From JALOOB01 sp040766655 (lineage in GTDB: Bacteria; Chloroflexota; Anaerolineae; CG2-30-64-16): DNA of 64,000 nt. Below, piece after piece: positions 1 to 9,225 of this stretch. The stretch spans positions 186,001-250,000 of the forward strand of contig JAXGQB010000006.1 in NCBI GenBank assembly GCA_040766655.1, read 5' to 3'. Numbering within the stretch: the first letter of the stretch is position 1; each line of letters starts with the position of its first letter. Both the position numbers and the translations under genes were made by a program. The notes beneath the pieces are model-generated. The model did no database searches. It was given only the letters and a program-made list of their open reading frames with translations, and was not told the origin of the DNA.

Positions 1-4
1 TAAC

Positions 5-1510
5 GTGGTGGCGTTTCAGGCAGCCCTGGCGAAGGTCCGGGAGCAGCTGGGGCGCCGCTATCCCCTGATCATTGGGGGCGAGAAGGTCTACACGGACGAC
101 GTGGTGGAAAGCCGCAACCCGTCCGATCCGTCTCAGATCATCGGCCTGGTGAGCCAGGCCACGCCGGAACTCGCGGAGCGCGCGGTGCAGGAAGCTGCCA
201 GGGCGTTCGAGCATTGGCACCGTCTCCCTGCGTCCGAGCGCGCCCGCTACCTGTTCAGCGCGGCGAAGATCATGCGCGAGCGCAAGCACGAGTTCAGCGC
301 GCTGATGGTGCTGGAGGCCGGCAAGCCATGGGTCGAGGCCGATGCGGACACGGCCGAGGCCATCGACTTCATGGAATTTTACGGCCGCGAGATGTTGCGC
401 CTGGGCAAGCCCCATCCCACGCACCCGGAGCCGAACCACGAGACGGAGCTGCACTACATCCCGCTGGGCGTGGGCGTGGTCATCCCGCCGTGGAACTTCC
501 CCAACGCGATTCTGACCGGCATGACCAGCGCGGCCATCGTGACAGGCAACACGGTCGTCCTCAAACCGGCCAGCGCCACGCCCGTGATCGGCGCGTGGGT
601 GGCCGAGTTGTTTATCGACGAGCTGCACCTGCCCGCCGGCGTGCTGAATTTCCTGCCCGGCCCCGGCGGATCGGTGGGCGACGTGCTGGTGGACCACCCG
701 CTCACGCGGTTCGTCGCGTTCACGGGCAGCAAGGAGATCGGCCTGCGCGTCCACCAGCGCGCGGCCGCGGTGCATCCCGGTCAGAAGTGGCTCAAGCGCA
801 CGGTGCTCGAGATGGGCGGCAAGGACGGCATCCTGGTGGACGAGACGGCCGACCTGGACGCGGCCGCGGCGGGGATTGTGTCGGCCGCGTTCGGCTTCTC
901 GGGCCAGAAGTGCTCCGCGTGCTCCCGCGCGATCGTCGTCGAGTCGGTCTACGACGAGGTGTTGGCCAAGATCGTCGAGCTGACCGCGCGGGTCGACGTG
1001 GGCGATCCGGCCCTCGGCCCCGGCATCGAGATGGGGCCGGTGATCGACGGCAAGGCCCTCGCGAAGCACCTGGAGTACATCGGGATCGGGAAGGGTGAAG
1101 GGCGCCTCGTCGCGGGCGGCGAGGCCGTGCCGAACGACGCGGGCGGCTACTTCCTCCAGCCGACCGTGATTGCGGACGTCGCGCCCGACGCGCGACTGGC
1201 GCAGGAAGAGGTGTTCGGACCGGTGCTGGCCGTGATCAAGGCCAGGGACTTCGTCGACGGGCTGAACATCGCGAACAACACCGAGTACGGGCTGACCGGC
1301 AGCCTCTACTCCATGCGCCGCGACCGGCTCGAATGCGCGCGGCAGGAGTTCCAGGTCGGGAACCTGTACCTGAACCGCAAGTGCAGTGGCGCCCTGGTTG
1401 GCGTGCACCCGTTCGGCGGGTTCAACATGAGCGGGACCGACTCGAAGGCCGGCGGCACGGACTACCTGCAGCTCTTCCTGCAGGCGAAGGTGGTCAGCGA
1501 GCGCATCTAG
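5..1510 (+). CDS. pruA: L-glutamate gamma-semialdehyde (P5C) dehydrogenase, 5' end outside window
   Basis: Oxidises glutamate semialdehyde/P5C to glutamate with NAD+, the second step of proline breakdown, in the cytosol. The product shows the whole aldehyde dehydrogenase fold: a PWNFP segment near residue 160, the catalytic Glu in LEMGGKDG (about 269), the nucleophile Cys in GQKCSACSR (about 302) and the C-terminal FGGFNMSGT segment. It resembles the stand-alone Thermus-type enzyme, which starts roughly 20 residues earlier. The reading frame is open to the left window edge, so the GTG at 5 is probably internal and the gene is cut by the window. It converges on the MFS gene with a 4-bp overlap of the stop regions. 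Confidence 0.92.
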   Translation: MVAFQAALAKVREQLGRRYPLIIGGEKVYTDDVVESRNPSDPSQIIGLVSQATPELAERAVQEAARAFEHWHRLPASERARYLFSAAKIMRERKHEFSALMVLEAGKPWVEADADTAEAIDFMEFYGREMLRLGKPHPTHPEPNHETELHYIPLGVGVVIPPWNFPNAILTGMTSAAIVTGNTVVLKPASATPVIGAWVAELFIDELHLPAGVLNFLPGPGGSVGDVLVDHPLTRFVAFTGSKEIGLRVHQRAAAVHPGQKWLKRTVLEMGGKDGILVDETADLDAAAAGIVSAAFGFSGQKCSACSRAIVVESVYDEVLAKIVELTARVDVGDPALGPGIEMGPVIDGKALAKHLEYIGIGKGEGRLVAGGEAVPNDAGGYFLQPTVIADVAPDARLAQEEVFGPVLAVIKARDFVDGLNIANNTEYGLTGSLYSMRRDRLECARQEFQVGNLYLNRKCSGALVGVHPFGGFNMSGTDSKAGGTDYLQLFLQAKVVSERI

Positions 1511-2772
1511 CGCGGGGAGCTGGCGCGGCCGATGCCGGACATGGCCAGCAGCAGCGCGGCGAGGAGCGCCAGCGAACCGCCCCAGATGAAGGGCGCGGAG
1601 GGTCCGAAGCCCTGCCAGCCGCCGACGCCCTGCCACAACACGCCCGCGATGGCGGACGCAGGGAAATCGAGGATGCCCAGCGTGGCGTTGTACGTCCCGT
1701 AGGCCGTGCCGCGCAGCTCCGCGGGCACCAGGTCCGCCACCAGCGCCTTGGCCGTGCCGTACGCCATGCCGTAGTAGAGCCCGTACAGGGCGTAGAGGGC
1801 CCAGATGTGCCAGGCGGCCTGCGCGAAGCCGAAGCCGAGGTAGATGACGGCGTAGGCGATCCACCCGCCGATGATCAGCTTCCGCCGCCCGATGCGGTCG
1901 GACAGCGCGCCGGCGGGCGTGGAGATTACCGTGTAGATCAGGTTGAAGGTGATCAGCATGCCGAGGATGCCCGCCACGCTGAGCCCCCGCTCCTGCGCGC
2001 GCAGCACCAGGAACGCGTCGGACGAGTTGCCCAGGTCGAACAGGGCCACGATCAGCATGAAGATCATGAACGGCCTGCCGAGGCTGCGGAATGCGAACCT
2101 GGGCGCCGCGCGCTGCCCCTGAACGGGCACATCGCGCGCCAGGAACGCGAGCGACGCCACCGCCAGCAGCGCGGGCGCGATGCTGACCAGGACGATAGTG
2201 CGGAAGACATCCTCGCCCAGGGCCAGCGCGCCGCGCTGCGCGGCCCAGACGATGCCCAGCGCGATCAGCAGGCCCAGCATGGCGCCCGCGGTGTCGGCCG
2301 CGCGGTGAAAACCGAAGGCCAGGCCGCGATGGCTCTCGTCGATCGAGTCGGCCACCAAGGCGTCGCGCGGCGCGGTGCGGATGCCCTTGCCCACCCGGTC
2401 GGCCCAGCGCGCGCCGGCCACCGCGGCCCACGTGTTGGCGAAATAGAAGAAGGGCTTGGTCAGCGCGGAGAAGCCGTAGCCGGCCACCGCCAGCCACTTG
2501 CGGCCGCCGACGCGATCCGACAGCCAGCCTGAGAAGACCTTCAGCAGGCTGGCGACCGCCTCCGCCATCCCCTCGATCACGCCGATGATGTTGGTCCTGA
2601 CGCCGAGGACGTTGGCCAGAAAGAGGGGCAGGATGTTGATGACCATCTCGCTGGAGATGTCCATCAGGAAGCTCGTCAGGCTGACGGCCCACACGTTGCG
2701 CGGCAGCTGGCGGATGCCCATCGTGGCCGGTGGCGTCGTCTCACTTGTGACCGGTGATCTCGTAGACATCAT
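1507..2772 (-). CDS. MFS transporter
   Basis: Predicted inner-membrane permease of the major facilitator superfamily with about twelve hydrophobic segments. The family's motif A loop appears twice, as GWLSDRVGGRKW near residue 82-93 and GALSDRIGRRK near residue 290-300, one per six-helix half. An RWADRVGKGIRTAPRDAL segment between them is typical of the YfcJ/YwoG-like uncharacterised branch, so the substrate cannot be named. Two adjacent Met codons open the gene, the second placed better behind a GAGG. It may share a transcript with the VIT transporter upstream, about 50 bp away on the same strand. Confidence 0.88.
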   Translation of the reverse strand: MMSTRSPVTSETTPPATMGIRQLPRNVWAVSLTSFLMDISSEMVINILPLFLANVLGVRTNIIGVIEGMAEAVASLLKVFSGWLSDRVGGRKWLAVAGYGFSALTKPFFYFANTWAAVAGARWADRVGKGIRTAPRDALVADSIDESHRGLAFGFHRAADTAGAMLGLLIALGIVWAAQRGALALGEDVFRTIVLVSIAPALLAVASLAFLARDVPVQGQRAAPRFAFRSLGRPFMIFMLIVALFDLGNSSDAFLVLRAQERGLSVAGILGMLITFNLIYTVISTPAGALSDRIGRRKLIIGGWIAYAVIYLGFGFAQAAWHIWALYALYGLYYGMAYGTAKALVADLVPAELRGTAYGTYNATLGILDFPASAIAGVLWQGVGGWQGFGPSAPFIWGGSLALLAALLLAMSGIGRASSPR

Positions 2773-2820
2773 GCCTCGCCTGTTCTCGGAAGATGTTGGT
2801 CGGGCCCGGCGCGCGCCGGC

Positions 2821-4008
2821 CTATCCTGCGACGTTCACGCCGATCAGGGCGCCGACGCCGAAGGTAATCGCGGCCGCGGCCAGGCCGAACGCGACCTGGC
2901 GCAGCCCGGAGTAGAGTGCGTTGCGGCCCGTCATCAGGGTGATCGCTGCACCGACCACAAAGAGGCCGATCGTGCTGGCGACGGCACTGGCCACGATGCC
3001 GGTGGTCCCGGACCAGAAGAGGTAGGGGAACACGGGGATGATCGCGCCGAGCGCGAAGAGCACGAACGAAGTGATGGCCGCGGTCCATGCCGAGCCGCCC
3101 AGCTCGGCCGGATCGATGTTGAGCTCCTCGCGCGCGAGAGTGTCGAGCGCGGTGGTCTCGTCCGAGAGCAGGCGTTCGGCCATCTGCCGGGCCGAGTCAG
3201 CGGGCACGCCCTTGGCCTGATAGATCAGCGCCAGCTCCGCCTTCTCCTCCTCGGGCATCTCGGCCAATTCCTCGCGTTCGATGTCGATCTGGTGCTGGTA
3301 CAGCTCGCGCGAGCTCTGGACTGACAGCCACTCGCCCAGCGCCATGGAGAGCGCGCCGGACAGCAGCCCGGCGAACCCGGTGAGCAGGATGGTTCGGTTG
3401 CCCACCCCCGCGCCGGCCACGCCCATGACGAGGCTGAAGACGGACACCAGGCCGTCGTTGGCGCCCAGCACGCCGGCGCGCAGCGCGTTCCCGCCGGCCC
3501 CGCGGTGGCGTCCCTCGAACCGGGCCACTGCGCTGCCCTCCAGGCCCGCCGTGTTCCGGGAGAGTTGGCGGAAGATGCGTGCGTGGGAGCGCTCGTGCCG
3601 CGGCAGGCCGGCCGCCTCCGCGTCGGGCTGGCCGTCATACTCGCCCCCGGCCTGTTGCTCGATGCCTGCGATCGTCGGCAGGACGAAGCCTGCGCCGAAG
3701 CGGGCCGCGAGGCTGCGCAGGATGCGGGTGCGCCAGGAGAGCCGGAAGGGAGGCACAGTCGCGCCCGCGTCGCGCAGCTTGTCCTCCCAGAAGGCCACGT
3801 GTTGGCGCTCCGATTCGGCCAGCCGGCGGTAGACCGCGGCCAGGTCTGCGTTGGGCTCGGTCTCGGCCAGCCGTTCGTAGAGCAGGGTCGTGTTGCGCTC
3901 CGCCGCGAGGTTGCTGAGGTAACGCCGGACATCGTGCGAGGTGGCCGGCGTCTTGGCCGATGCCGGCGCCTTTCCCGGCTGGGGTTGGCTGTTCGTTGGG
4001 TCGCTCAT
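2821..4008 (-). CDS. Ferritin-like domain / VIT1-CCC1 transporter fusion (MbfA-like)
   Basis: Likely membrane exporter of Fe2+ or Mn2+. Residues about 25-150 form a rubrerythrin/erythrin-like helical domain with E-x6-Y and ExxRHxxxxE-type metal-ligand patterns (ERNTTLLYERLAE, AESERQHVAFWEDK). Residues about 185-395 are a VIT1/CCC1 domain: RAGVLGANDGLVSVFSLVMG opens it, followed by the EEELAEMPEEEKAEL-type acidic metal-binding stretch and three C-terminal membrane helices. The ATG at 4008 has AAGAAGG eight bases upstream; a GTG nine bases further out is the alternative. The architecture matches the known MbfA iron-exporter group; metal choice is inferred. Confidence 0.88.
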   Translation of the reverse strand: MSDPTNSQPQPGKAPASAKTPATSHDVRRYLSNLAAERNTTLLYERLAETEPNADLAAVYRRLAESERQHVAFWEDKLRDAGATVPPFRLSWRTRILRSLAARFGAGFVLPTIAGIEQQAGGEYDGQPDAEAAGLPRHERSHARIFRQLSRNTAGLEGSAVARFEGRHRGAGGNALRAGVLGANDGLVSVFSLVMGVAGAGVGNRTILLTGFAGLLSGALSMALGEWLSVQSSRELYQHQIDIEREELAEMPEEEKAELALIYQAKGVPADSARQMAERLLSDETTALDTLAREELNIDPAELGGSAWTAAITSFVLFALGAIIPVFPYLFWSGTTGIVASAVASTIGLFVVGAAITLMTGRNALYSGLRQVAFGLAAAAITFGVGALIGVNVAG

Positions 4009-4201
4009 GATGTTCACCTTCTTTGCTGCGCGCCATTATCGCGCCGCGCGCGGAGAGGGTGAAATGGGCGCGTGTGCGGGCGCGAGCAGGTCAGCCCCTC
4101 CACTTACGTTCCCGCCATGCCTATGAGGCTATCAAAACTCGGGCTGTCATTTGCCAGCTGCGATCGCGCTGCAGCAGCGGTCGTTCGCTGCTGAATGCCC
4201 T

Positions 4202-4238
4202 TTGCCATCACCATTGACTCTGTGCTACACTCCGCACA
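4202..4238 (+). promoter_or_regulatory. Promoter/operator of the nurA-herA operon (shared type)
   Basis: TTGCCA (4202-4207), an 18-bp spacer and TACACT (4226-4231) form a sigma70-like promoter. The -10 box is enclosed by the inverted repeat TGTGC (4221-4225) and GCACA (4234-4238). The same arrangement stands before the HEPN operon (25080-25115) and before mrr (29450-29485), so a common repressor is plausible. No protein in the window can be assigned as the binder. Confidence 0.6.
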
Positions 4239-4372
4239 ACATAAACGCCCCGGGCTGCTGGTGCGACCGGGGCACGGCCCCATCAGCGCAGACGAGGCAC
4301 TGGCAGGTGAACGTTGACAGGTTGGGCCGTCCGCGGCGTGTCTTGATGCGGGCGGCTCATCGCGTTCGGTGC
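4219..4372 (+). ncRNA. Structured leader, copy A (hairpin without U-tract)
   Basis: About 150 bp after the promoter resembles positions 29466-29618 along its full length (about three bases in four identical by eye). It contains the blocks AACGCCCC, GGCACGGCC, AGACGA and GGGCCGTCCGCG. A final hairpin pairs 4326-4334 with 4348-4356 but is followed by TCATCG, not a T-tract, so it is not a strong terminator here. The rest of the 4009-4424 gap holds no convincing gene. Confidence 0.5.
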
Positions 4373-4424
4373 TTCGCCGCAAAGCAACGGACGCCTCGTC
4401 CCTGCCGGGCGAAGGTAGGCGGAA

Positions 4425-5567
4425 ATGATCGATCCCCAGAGCCACACAACCCTGAAGCAGGCCATTGCCGAGCAGTTGGCCACTGACCGGGCGGTTCTCG
4501 ACCGTCTGCGGTTGGAGATAAGGCCACTGCGCGAGCAGGTGCGACGCATCCAGCCGCGGGTGACCACCTCCATATCTCTCGTGGGCACTGATGGTGGCAA
4601 CAACCACCTGCAGTTCGATCCCTTCCTGGTGCAGATCATCCGCGTGGTGGATTCCAGCAACAACGAGTACTGCCTGGAAGCCGTGACGCCGACCACCAGT
4701 GTCACGGCCTTGAGCGCCAGGCAGTTCGCCGGCCGGGGAGGCAAGCCCACCGCGCTCGGCAAGATGATGGCATACCTGGGTGTGAGCAGCCTCCCTCAGC
4801 TTAGCCACATGATCCGCACCAACGAGACCGACCGGCCCGTAAGTCCGAGTTGGGTGCAGGTATACCGGGAGTTGGTGGAGTGGGCGATCCTCTTCAGCAT
4901 CGTGCGCGAGAAGGATTTTGGCACCGATACGCTGATCGTCTTTGACGGGCTTCTCCGTAGCAAGGTTTTCGCCGGTGACCTTTTCGGCAAGTACCTCAAG
5001 GGACTGGAAGAAGGTATCCATGCGCATCGTCGAAACCACCGCAAGCTCTACCTGGCTGGGGTTGCCAAGCATAGTCAGGTTCTGGCGCGCTATCGCCTGG
5101 CGATGAGTTTGGAGGGCATCCTGACCGGCACCTATCCCGCCTACGTCGAAGTTCCGCGCGATCTGGAGGAGAAGGCGTACGTGTGGAGCGAATACGCGCG
5201 CGGGGATGACCGGGCGATCGAAGGAGCGGAAATCAATCGTTTTGTCGGCGGCAAGATGTTCTTCGTGAAGTTCGGCAACGGCGCGCGAGATCCTATCTGG
5301 CCGGTGGATCTGTACTATCCGCAGCGCACGGAGGCGCCGACCATCCTGGGCAGCCTGCTAGCGGACGCCATCAACGGTTTTCCTACACCGTTCTATCCTC
5401 TTTGTTTGCAGCGCGCACATGAGAACGCCGCTATGGTCGATTTCGATTTCGACATCTTACAAGACAGTGTCTACGACGCGATTCGTTCGATTCTGGGCAC
5501 TGAAGGGTCTGCTGTGGATGTATTCAGGTTGCAGGACGCCGACCCTGCTGCGCGTCGTTATTCTTAG
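4425..5567 (+). CDS. nurA: NurA-domain nuclease
   Basis: Probable Mn2+-dependent 5'-3' exo/endonuclease that works with the HerA translocase on DNA ends. NurA features are an early acidic SLVGTDGG motif (residues 51-58), a second acidic strand LIVFDGLLRS (170-179), a GVAKHSQ lysine motif (212-218) and a C-terminal DFDFD acidic cluster. At 380 residues it has normal family length. The ATG follows a GGCGAAGGTAGGCGG stretch. Eleven bases separate it from herA, in the same operon. Prokaryotic NurA-HerA pairs serve in DNA end processing in archaea and in phage defence in bacteria; the adjoining methyltransferase favours defence. Confidence 0.82.
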   Translation: MIDPQSHTTLKQAIAEQLATDRAVLDRLRLEIRPLREQVRRIQPRVTTSISLVGTDGGNNHLQFDPFLVQIIRVVDSSNNEYCLEAVTPTTSVTALSARQFAGRGGKPTALGKMMAYLGVSSLPQLSHMIRTNETDRPVSPSWVQVYRELVEWAILFSIVREKDFGTDTLIVFDGLLRSKVFAGDLFGKYLKGLEEGIHAHRRNHRKLYLAGVAKHSQVLARYRLAMSLEGILTGTYPAYVEVPRDLEEKAYVWSEYARGDDRAIEGAEINRFVGGKMFFVKFGNGARDPIWPVDLYYPQRTEAPTILGSLLADAINGFPTPFYPLCLQRAHENAAMVDFDFDILQDSVYDAIRSILGTEGSAVDVFRLQDADPAARRYS

Positions 5568-5578
5568 GAGTCTATGCC

Positions 5579-7702
5579 ATGCCGCACATTGACCTCTTCA
5601 GGAGGGAACAGATCATTGGCGTCTTCCGCGGCTTCCGCGAAGGCGGCCTGGAGTTCCATGCTGAGCTGGTGTTGCCGTATAGAAGCGACTTCCAGAACAT
5701 CCCGATGCATGGGCAGTTCCTCCTGGTGCAGCTGGAGACCCCCGACGAGGCAGTATTGGGTCGCATCGCTGCGTTCTCCTCGGAAGGCAAACTCTCATCG
5801 GGTGTTGGCGAGGATTTCAACATCCGGGCCGTGCGGGAGGACCGGCCGATACCGGAAGACCTGCGGGAGCAGTATCTGAAGTACAGGGTCAACATTCGGG
5901 TACTGGGCGTGCTGCGCAACAAGGCTCATGGTGGCTTGACGTTTGTGCCTTCGCAACGCCGCCTACCGCACGTGGGCAGCCCGGTTGCTTTCCCGTCGCC
6001 TGAGGTTCTGGAAGAGATTGCCGGACATAACCTCCCCGGCGCGCCGATCGGCTATTTCGCCCTGGGTGAGTACATTTACACGCGCGGCGGCCAGCAGATT
6101 GAGATCACGGACTGGATGCAATGTAAAGAGCCCGAAGTCCTCATCAAGTTCCCGGTTGATAACCTGGTCTCACGTCGCTCCTTCGTTTTTGCGCGCGCGG
6201 GCTTCGGCAAGTCCAATCTCAACAAGCTTCTGTTCAGTAAGCTGTACGAGACTACACCCACGGTAACCAAACGCGGTGATAGACGGGTGCCCGTCGGCAC
6301 CGTGATCTTCGATCCGGATGGCGAGTACTTCTGGCCGGATGACCGGGGCAGGCCGGGCCTGTGCGATGTACCTGCGCTGCGGGACAAGCTGGTCGTCTTC
6401 ACCTCGCGGCGCAGCAGCAGCCCGTTCTATCAGTCCTTTGTCGCCGGCGGCATCAAGCTGGACATCCGTCGGATGAAACCATCCGACGTGATCTCGATCG
6501 CGCTATCTCCCGAACGCCAGGAGCAACAGAACGTACGCAAGCTGCGTGGTCTGGACGTGACCCGGTGGGTCCGGTTGGTCAACCTGATCGACGAACACGG
6601 CAACCAGGCACCGGTTGAAGAGATAAACGAACTGCTCGGTCTGGAGCAGCGGCAAGAGGTGGAGGCTTACGCCGCGCGTGCCAACATGACCGCCATCGTC
6701 AGGATGCTGCATGATAAGGGCAGCCAGTTGATGGACCTGCTGATTCATTCACTGTCAGAGGGCAAGCTTTGTGTGGTTGATGTCTCCCAGATGCGCGGCG
6801 GGCAGGCCATGATGCTGTCGGGTTTGATCCTGCGACGCATCTTCGACCGCAACCAGGAGGAGTTCACCGCGGCTGAGCCGAAGACCATCCCCACCATTGC
6901 TGTGATCGAGGAAGCCCAGTCGGTCCTGAACGAGCGCGCCCTGTCGGCCGAGCCGTTCATCACCTGGGTCAAGGAGGGGCGCAAGTATGACCTGGGCGCC
7001 CTGCTGATCACCCAGCAGCCTGGCAGCATTCCGGTGGAAATACTTAGCCAGGGCGACAACTGGTTCATCTTCCATCTGCTATCGTCGGCAGATCTCTTAA
7101 CGCTACAGCGCGCCAACGCCCACTTCAGTGAAGACTTGTTGAGCGTCCTGCTCAACGAGCCGATCGCAGGCCAGGGTGTGTTCTGGAGTTCCGGAGGCGG
7201 CAAGCCCTATCCGGTCCCGATCCGCGTGCTATCGTTCGAGCGGCTGTTCAAACCCCTCGATCCGGACTACGATCAACCCGCTGCCGACACCTATGCTGCG
7301 AGACTGCGCGATGAGTTCGAGGCGAAGCTCGTCGGCGCTGAACTAATGGTGCGACCTGCAGCCACTGATATCGAGGCCGAGCAGGATGGCAGCGGGGCTG
7401 ATGTCCAAGGTCAGCCTGATGAGAGGGACGTCCTGCAGGTATATAAGGATCGCGCTATTCAGGCGCTCCAGCGCGACGAGAACATGATGGGACGCGTGAC
7501 CAGCAGCGAGGGCGTGGCTTGGGGCACGATGAAGAGGTTCTTCGAGGATCAACTGCCGGTCGAGATGGACGACCGCGGGCAGATTGCCTATGGGCTGGTG
7601 CGGGAGGCGATGGATCGCATCTTCGGCAGACAGAACGAAGCCTGGCACTCTTACAAGCACCCGACCCGCAACACGGCATACGTCAAGACGGGCAAGGGGT
7701 AG
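5579..7702 (+). CDS. herA: HerA-like DNA translocase ATPase
   Basis: Hexameric FtsK/HerA-family ATPase expected to pump DNA to NurA. An N-terminal beta-barrel (HAS-barrel-like) region covers roughly residues 1-190. Walker A is ARAGFGKSN (205-213) and Walker B is PTIAVIEEAQ (about 438-447). A sensor-type TQQPG stretch follows, then the LLSSADLLTLQRAN helix and a C-terminal region of about 130 residues. It starts 11 bp after nurA behind GGAGTC and ends 8 bp before the methyltransferase gene, so the three are one transcription unit. Confidence 0.85.
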   Translation: MPHIDLFRREQIIGVFRGFREGGLEFHAELVLPYRSDFQNIPMHGQFLLVQLETPDEAVLGRIAAFSSEGKLSSGVGEDFNIRAVREDRPIPEDLREQYLKYRVNIRVLGVLRNKAHGGLTFVPSQRRLPHVGSPVAFPSPEVLEEIAGHNLPGAPIGYFALGEYIYTRGGQQIEITDWMQCKEPEVLIKFPVDNLVSRRSFVFARAGFGKSNLNKLLFSKLYETTPTVTKRGDRRVPVGTVIFDPDGEYFWPDDRGRPGLCDVPALRDKLVVFTSRRSSSPFYQSFVAGGIKLDIRRMKPSDVISIALSPERQEQQNVRKLRGLDVTRWVRLVNLIDEHGNQAPVEEINELLGLEQRQEVEAYAARANMTAIVRMLHDKGSQLMDLLIHSLSEGKLCVVDVSQMRGGQAMMLSGLILRRIFDRNQEEFTAAEPKTIPTIAVIEEAQSVLNERALSAEPFITWVKEGRKYDLGALLITQQPGSIPVEILSQGDNWFIFHLLSSADLLTLQRANAHFSEDLLSVLLNEPIAGQGVFWSSGGGKPYPVPIRVLSFERLFKPLDPDYDQPAADTYAARLRDEFEAKLVGAELMVRPAATDIEAEQDGSGADVQGQPDERDVLQVYKDRAIQALQRDENMMGRVTSSEGVAWGTMKRFFEDQLPVEMDDRGQIAYGLVREAMDRIFGRQNEAWHSYKHPTRNTAYVKTGKG

Positions 7703-7710
7703 GCTGGGAG

Positions 7711-8862
7711 ATGCTGTACGGCAACAACGACCGGGCGCTGAACGGAATCTGCCCGTACTTCACGATGTTCCCGGTGGACTTCCCCCGCTCGCTGTTGGCT
7801 GCCCGGGGCGAGCGGGATGGCTGGGTGTTTGATCCGTTCTGCGGACGCGGCACAACCAATTTTGCTGCTCGGCTGTCGAACCTGCCATCGATTGGCATGG
7901 ATAGCAGCCCGGTCGCCGTTGCCATCGCGCAAGCCAAACTGGCCAACACATCGCCACGCGAGATCTTGGGGGCTGCGGTTGAGTTGCTTGACGAGGTTGA
8001 TCAGCCTGTCGACGTGCCTGAAGGCGAGTTCTGGGAGTGGGCATTCTCGCCAGACGTGCTTGTCGTGGTCTGCCGGCTGAGAGAGGGTCTGATGCGCGAC
8101 TGCCGCAGTGATGCCCGCAAGGCTCTGCGAGCGATCCTGATGGGCGCCCTGCATGGTCCCACGCCAAAGTACAAAGCCTCATACTTCTCCAACCAGTCGC
8201 CCCGCACCTATGCGCCCAAGCCGGGGTATGCAGTGCGCTTCTGGAAGGTGCGCGATCTGAAGCCACGGTCGGTGGATGTGCTGGCCATCGTTCACGAGCG
8301 GTCACAACGTTACTTCGGTGCCAAACTCCCTCGGGGCAAGGGCTGGATTCTCGCGGGCGATAGCCGGGACCCCGCTGCCGTAGAGGCGGCGGTGCAGGGT
8401 CGTGCGTTGCGATGGGTGATTACGTCTCCGCCCTACTATGGCTTACGGACGTACATCCCCGATCAGTGGTTGCGCCAATGGTTCGTGGGTGGACCCGCTG
8501 AGGTCGATTACTCATCCGATGGACAAATCCGCCACGCAAGTCCGGGTATATTCAGCCAGGAGCTAAGAACCGTGTGGCGAAACGTGGCTCGGGTATGCCG
8601 CGCTGATGCCGAACTCGTGATTCGTTTCGGCGGGATCCGCGATCGCAAGGCCGAGCCGCTGCCGCTGCTGTTGGAGTCCTTAGTGGGATCGGGTTGGGAG
8701 GTGCGGAGCATCACATCGGCTGGCTCCGCATCGCAGGGGCGACGGCAGGCCGAGAGTTTTGCCCGCACCAAGCAACCACCCTTCGAAGAACACGATGTCC
8801 TGGCGGTTCTGGCGGACGAATCAGTTTCGAGTTGGCAGAGCCAAGCGGAGGGAATGCACTGA
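7711..8862 (+). CDS. DNA methyltransferase (N4-cytosine/N6-adenine type)
   Basis: Predicted SAM-dependent DNA-modifying enzyme of 383 residues. The SAM-binding motif I is DPFCGRGTT (residues 41-49) and the catalytic motif IV is TSPPYYG (238-244); TSPPY is usual for N4-cytosine methylases. The motif order I then IV is of the alpha/gamma kind. I chose the ATG at 7711, eight bases after the herA stop with GGCTGGGAG in front; the longer open frame upstream overlaps herA and is not conserved-looking. Placement as third gene of nurA-herA suggests it marks self DNA for that system. Target sequence unknown. Confidence 0.85.
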   Translation: MLYGNNDRALNGICPYFTMFPVDFPRSLLAARGERDGWVFDPFCGRGTTNFAARLSNLPSIGMDSSPVAVAIAQAKLANTSPREILGAAVELLDEVDQPVDVPEGEFWEWAFSPDVLVVVCRLREGLMRDCRSDARKALRAILMGALHGPTPKYKASYFSNQSPRTYAPKPGYAVRFWKVRDLKPRSVDVLAIVHERSQRYFGAKLPRGKGWILAGDSRDPAAVEAAVQGRALRWVITSPPYYGLRTYIPDQWLRQWFVGGPAEVDYSSDGQIRHASPGIFSQELRTVWRNVARVCRADAELVIRFGGIRDRKAEPLPLLLESLVGSGWEVRSITSAGSASQGRRQAESFARTKQPPFEEHDVLAVLADESVSSWQSQAEGMH

Positions 8863-8967
8863 TCGAGGCGAGGGTCGCGTTGGACGAAGCCGAACGCACG
8901 ACCCCCGCTTTACGATATCCCTACTGGCGCGTAGGCCGACGGAGCAGGGTCCAGGAGTGGTGTACTG

Positions 8968-9132
8968 ATGGATGACGAGGTCGGGTCTGACTGGCAGACG
9001 CAGGCGCCGGCGGCCGGCTTCGAACACCTCGGTGAGCACCGCGAGCCGTATTGGGATATCTTCCCCAGCCTCAAGCCCGAGCTGAGAGCACGCATCCCGA
9101 TGACGTTCTCCATGGTCGCGCGGCGACCCTGA
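8968..9132 (+). CDS. Small hypothetical protein (54 aa)
   Basis: ATG with AGGAG about ten bases upstream opens a 54-codon frame (MDDEVGSDWQTQ...). The product is acidic at the start and ends in ARRP; I recognise no motif. It lies 105 bp behind the methyltransferase gene and before the TetR operator. It could be a last operon gene or a chance frame. Confidence 0.3.
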   Translation: MDDEVGSDWQTQAPAAGFEHLGEHREPYWDIFPSLKPELRARIPMTFSMVARRP

Positions 9133-9170
9133 TTGACCATCCCCAATTGTAGTCCGCGCTCCTTACAGAT

Positions 9171-9206
9171 ACCTAATACTATTAGTATATTCTAACACCA
9201 TTAGGT
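9171..9206. promoter_or_regulatory. Operator-like inverted repeats before the TetR gene
   Basis: ACCTAAT (9171-9177) is the exact reverse complement of ATTAGGT (9200-9206). Inside lies a near-perfect 13-bp palindrome ATACTATTAGTAT (9176-9188). The AT-rich block also holds the likely -10 region. It ends 20 bp before the TetR start, as expected for an autoregulatory TetR site. Confidence 0.65.
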
Positions 9207-9225
9207 AACTGGAGGAGCGTACGGC

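Noticed and set aside
214..1098. Long frame overlapping the P5C dehydrogenase
   Set aside because: Arg/Gly-rich shadow in a GC-rich gene; the other frame encodes the conserved enzyme.
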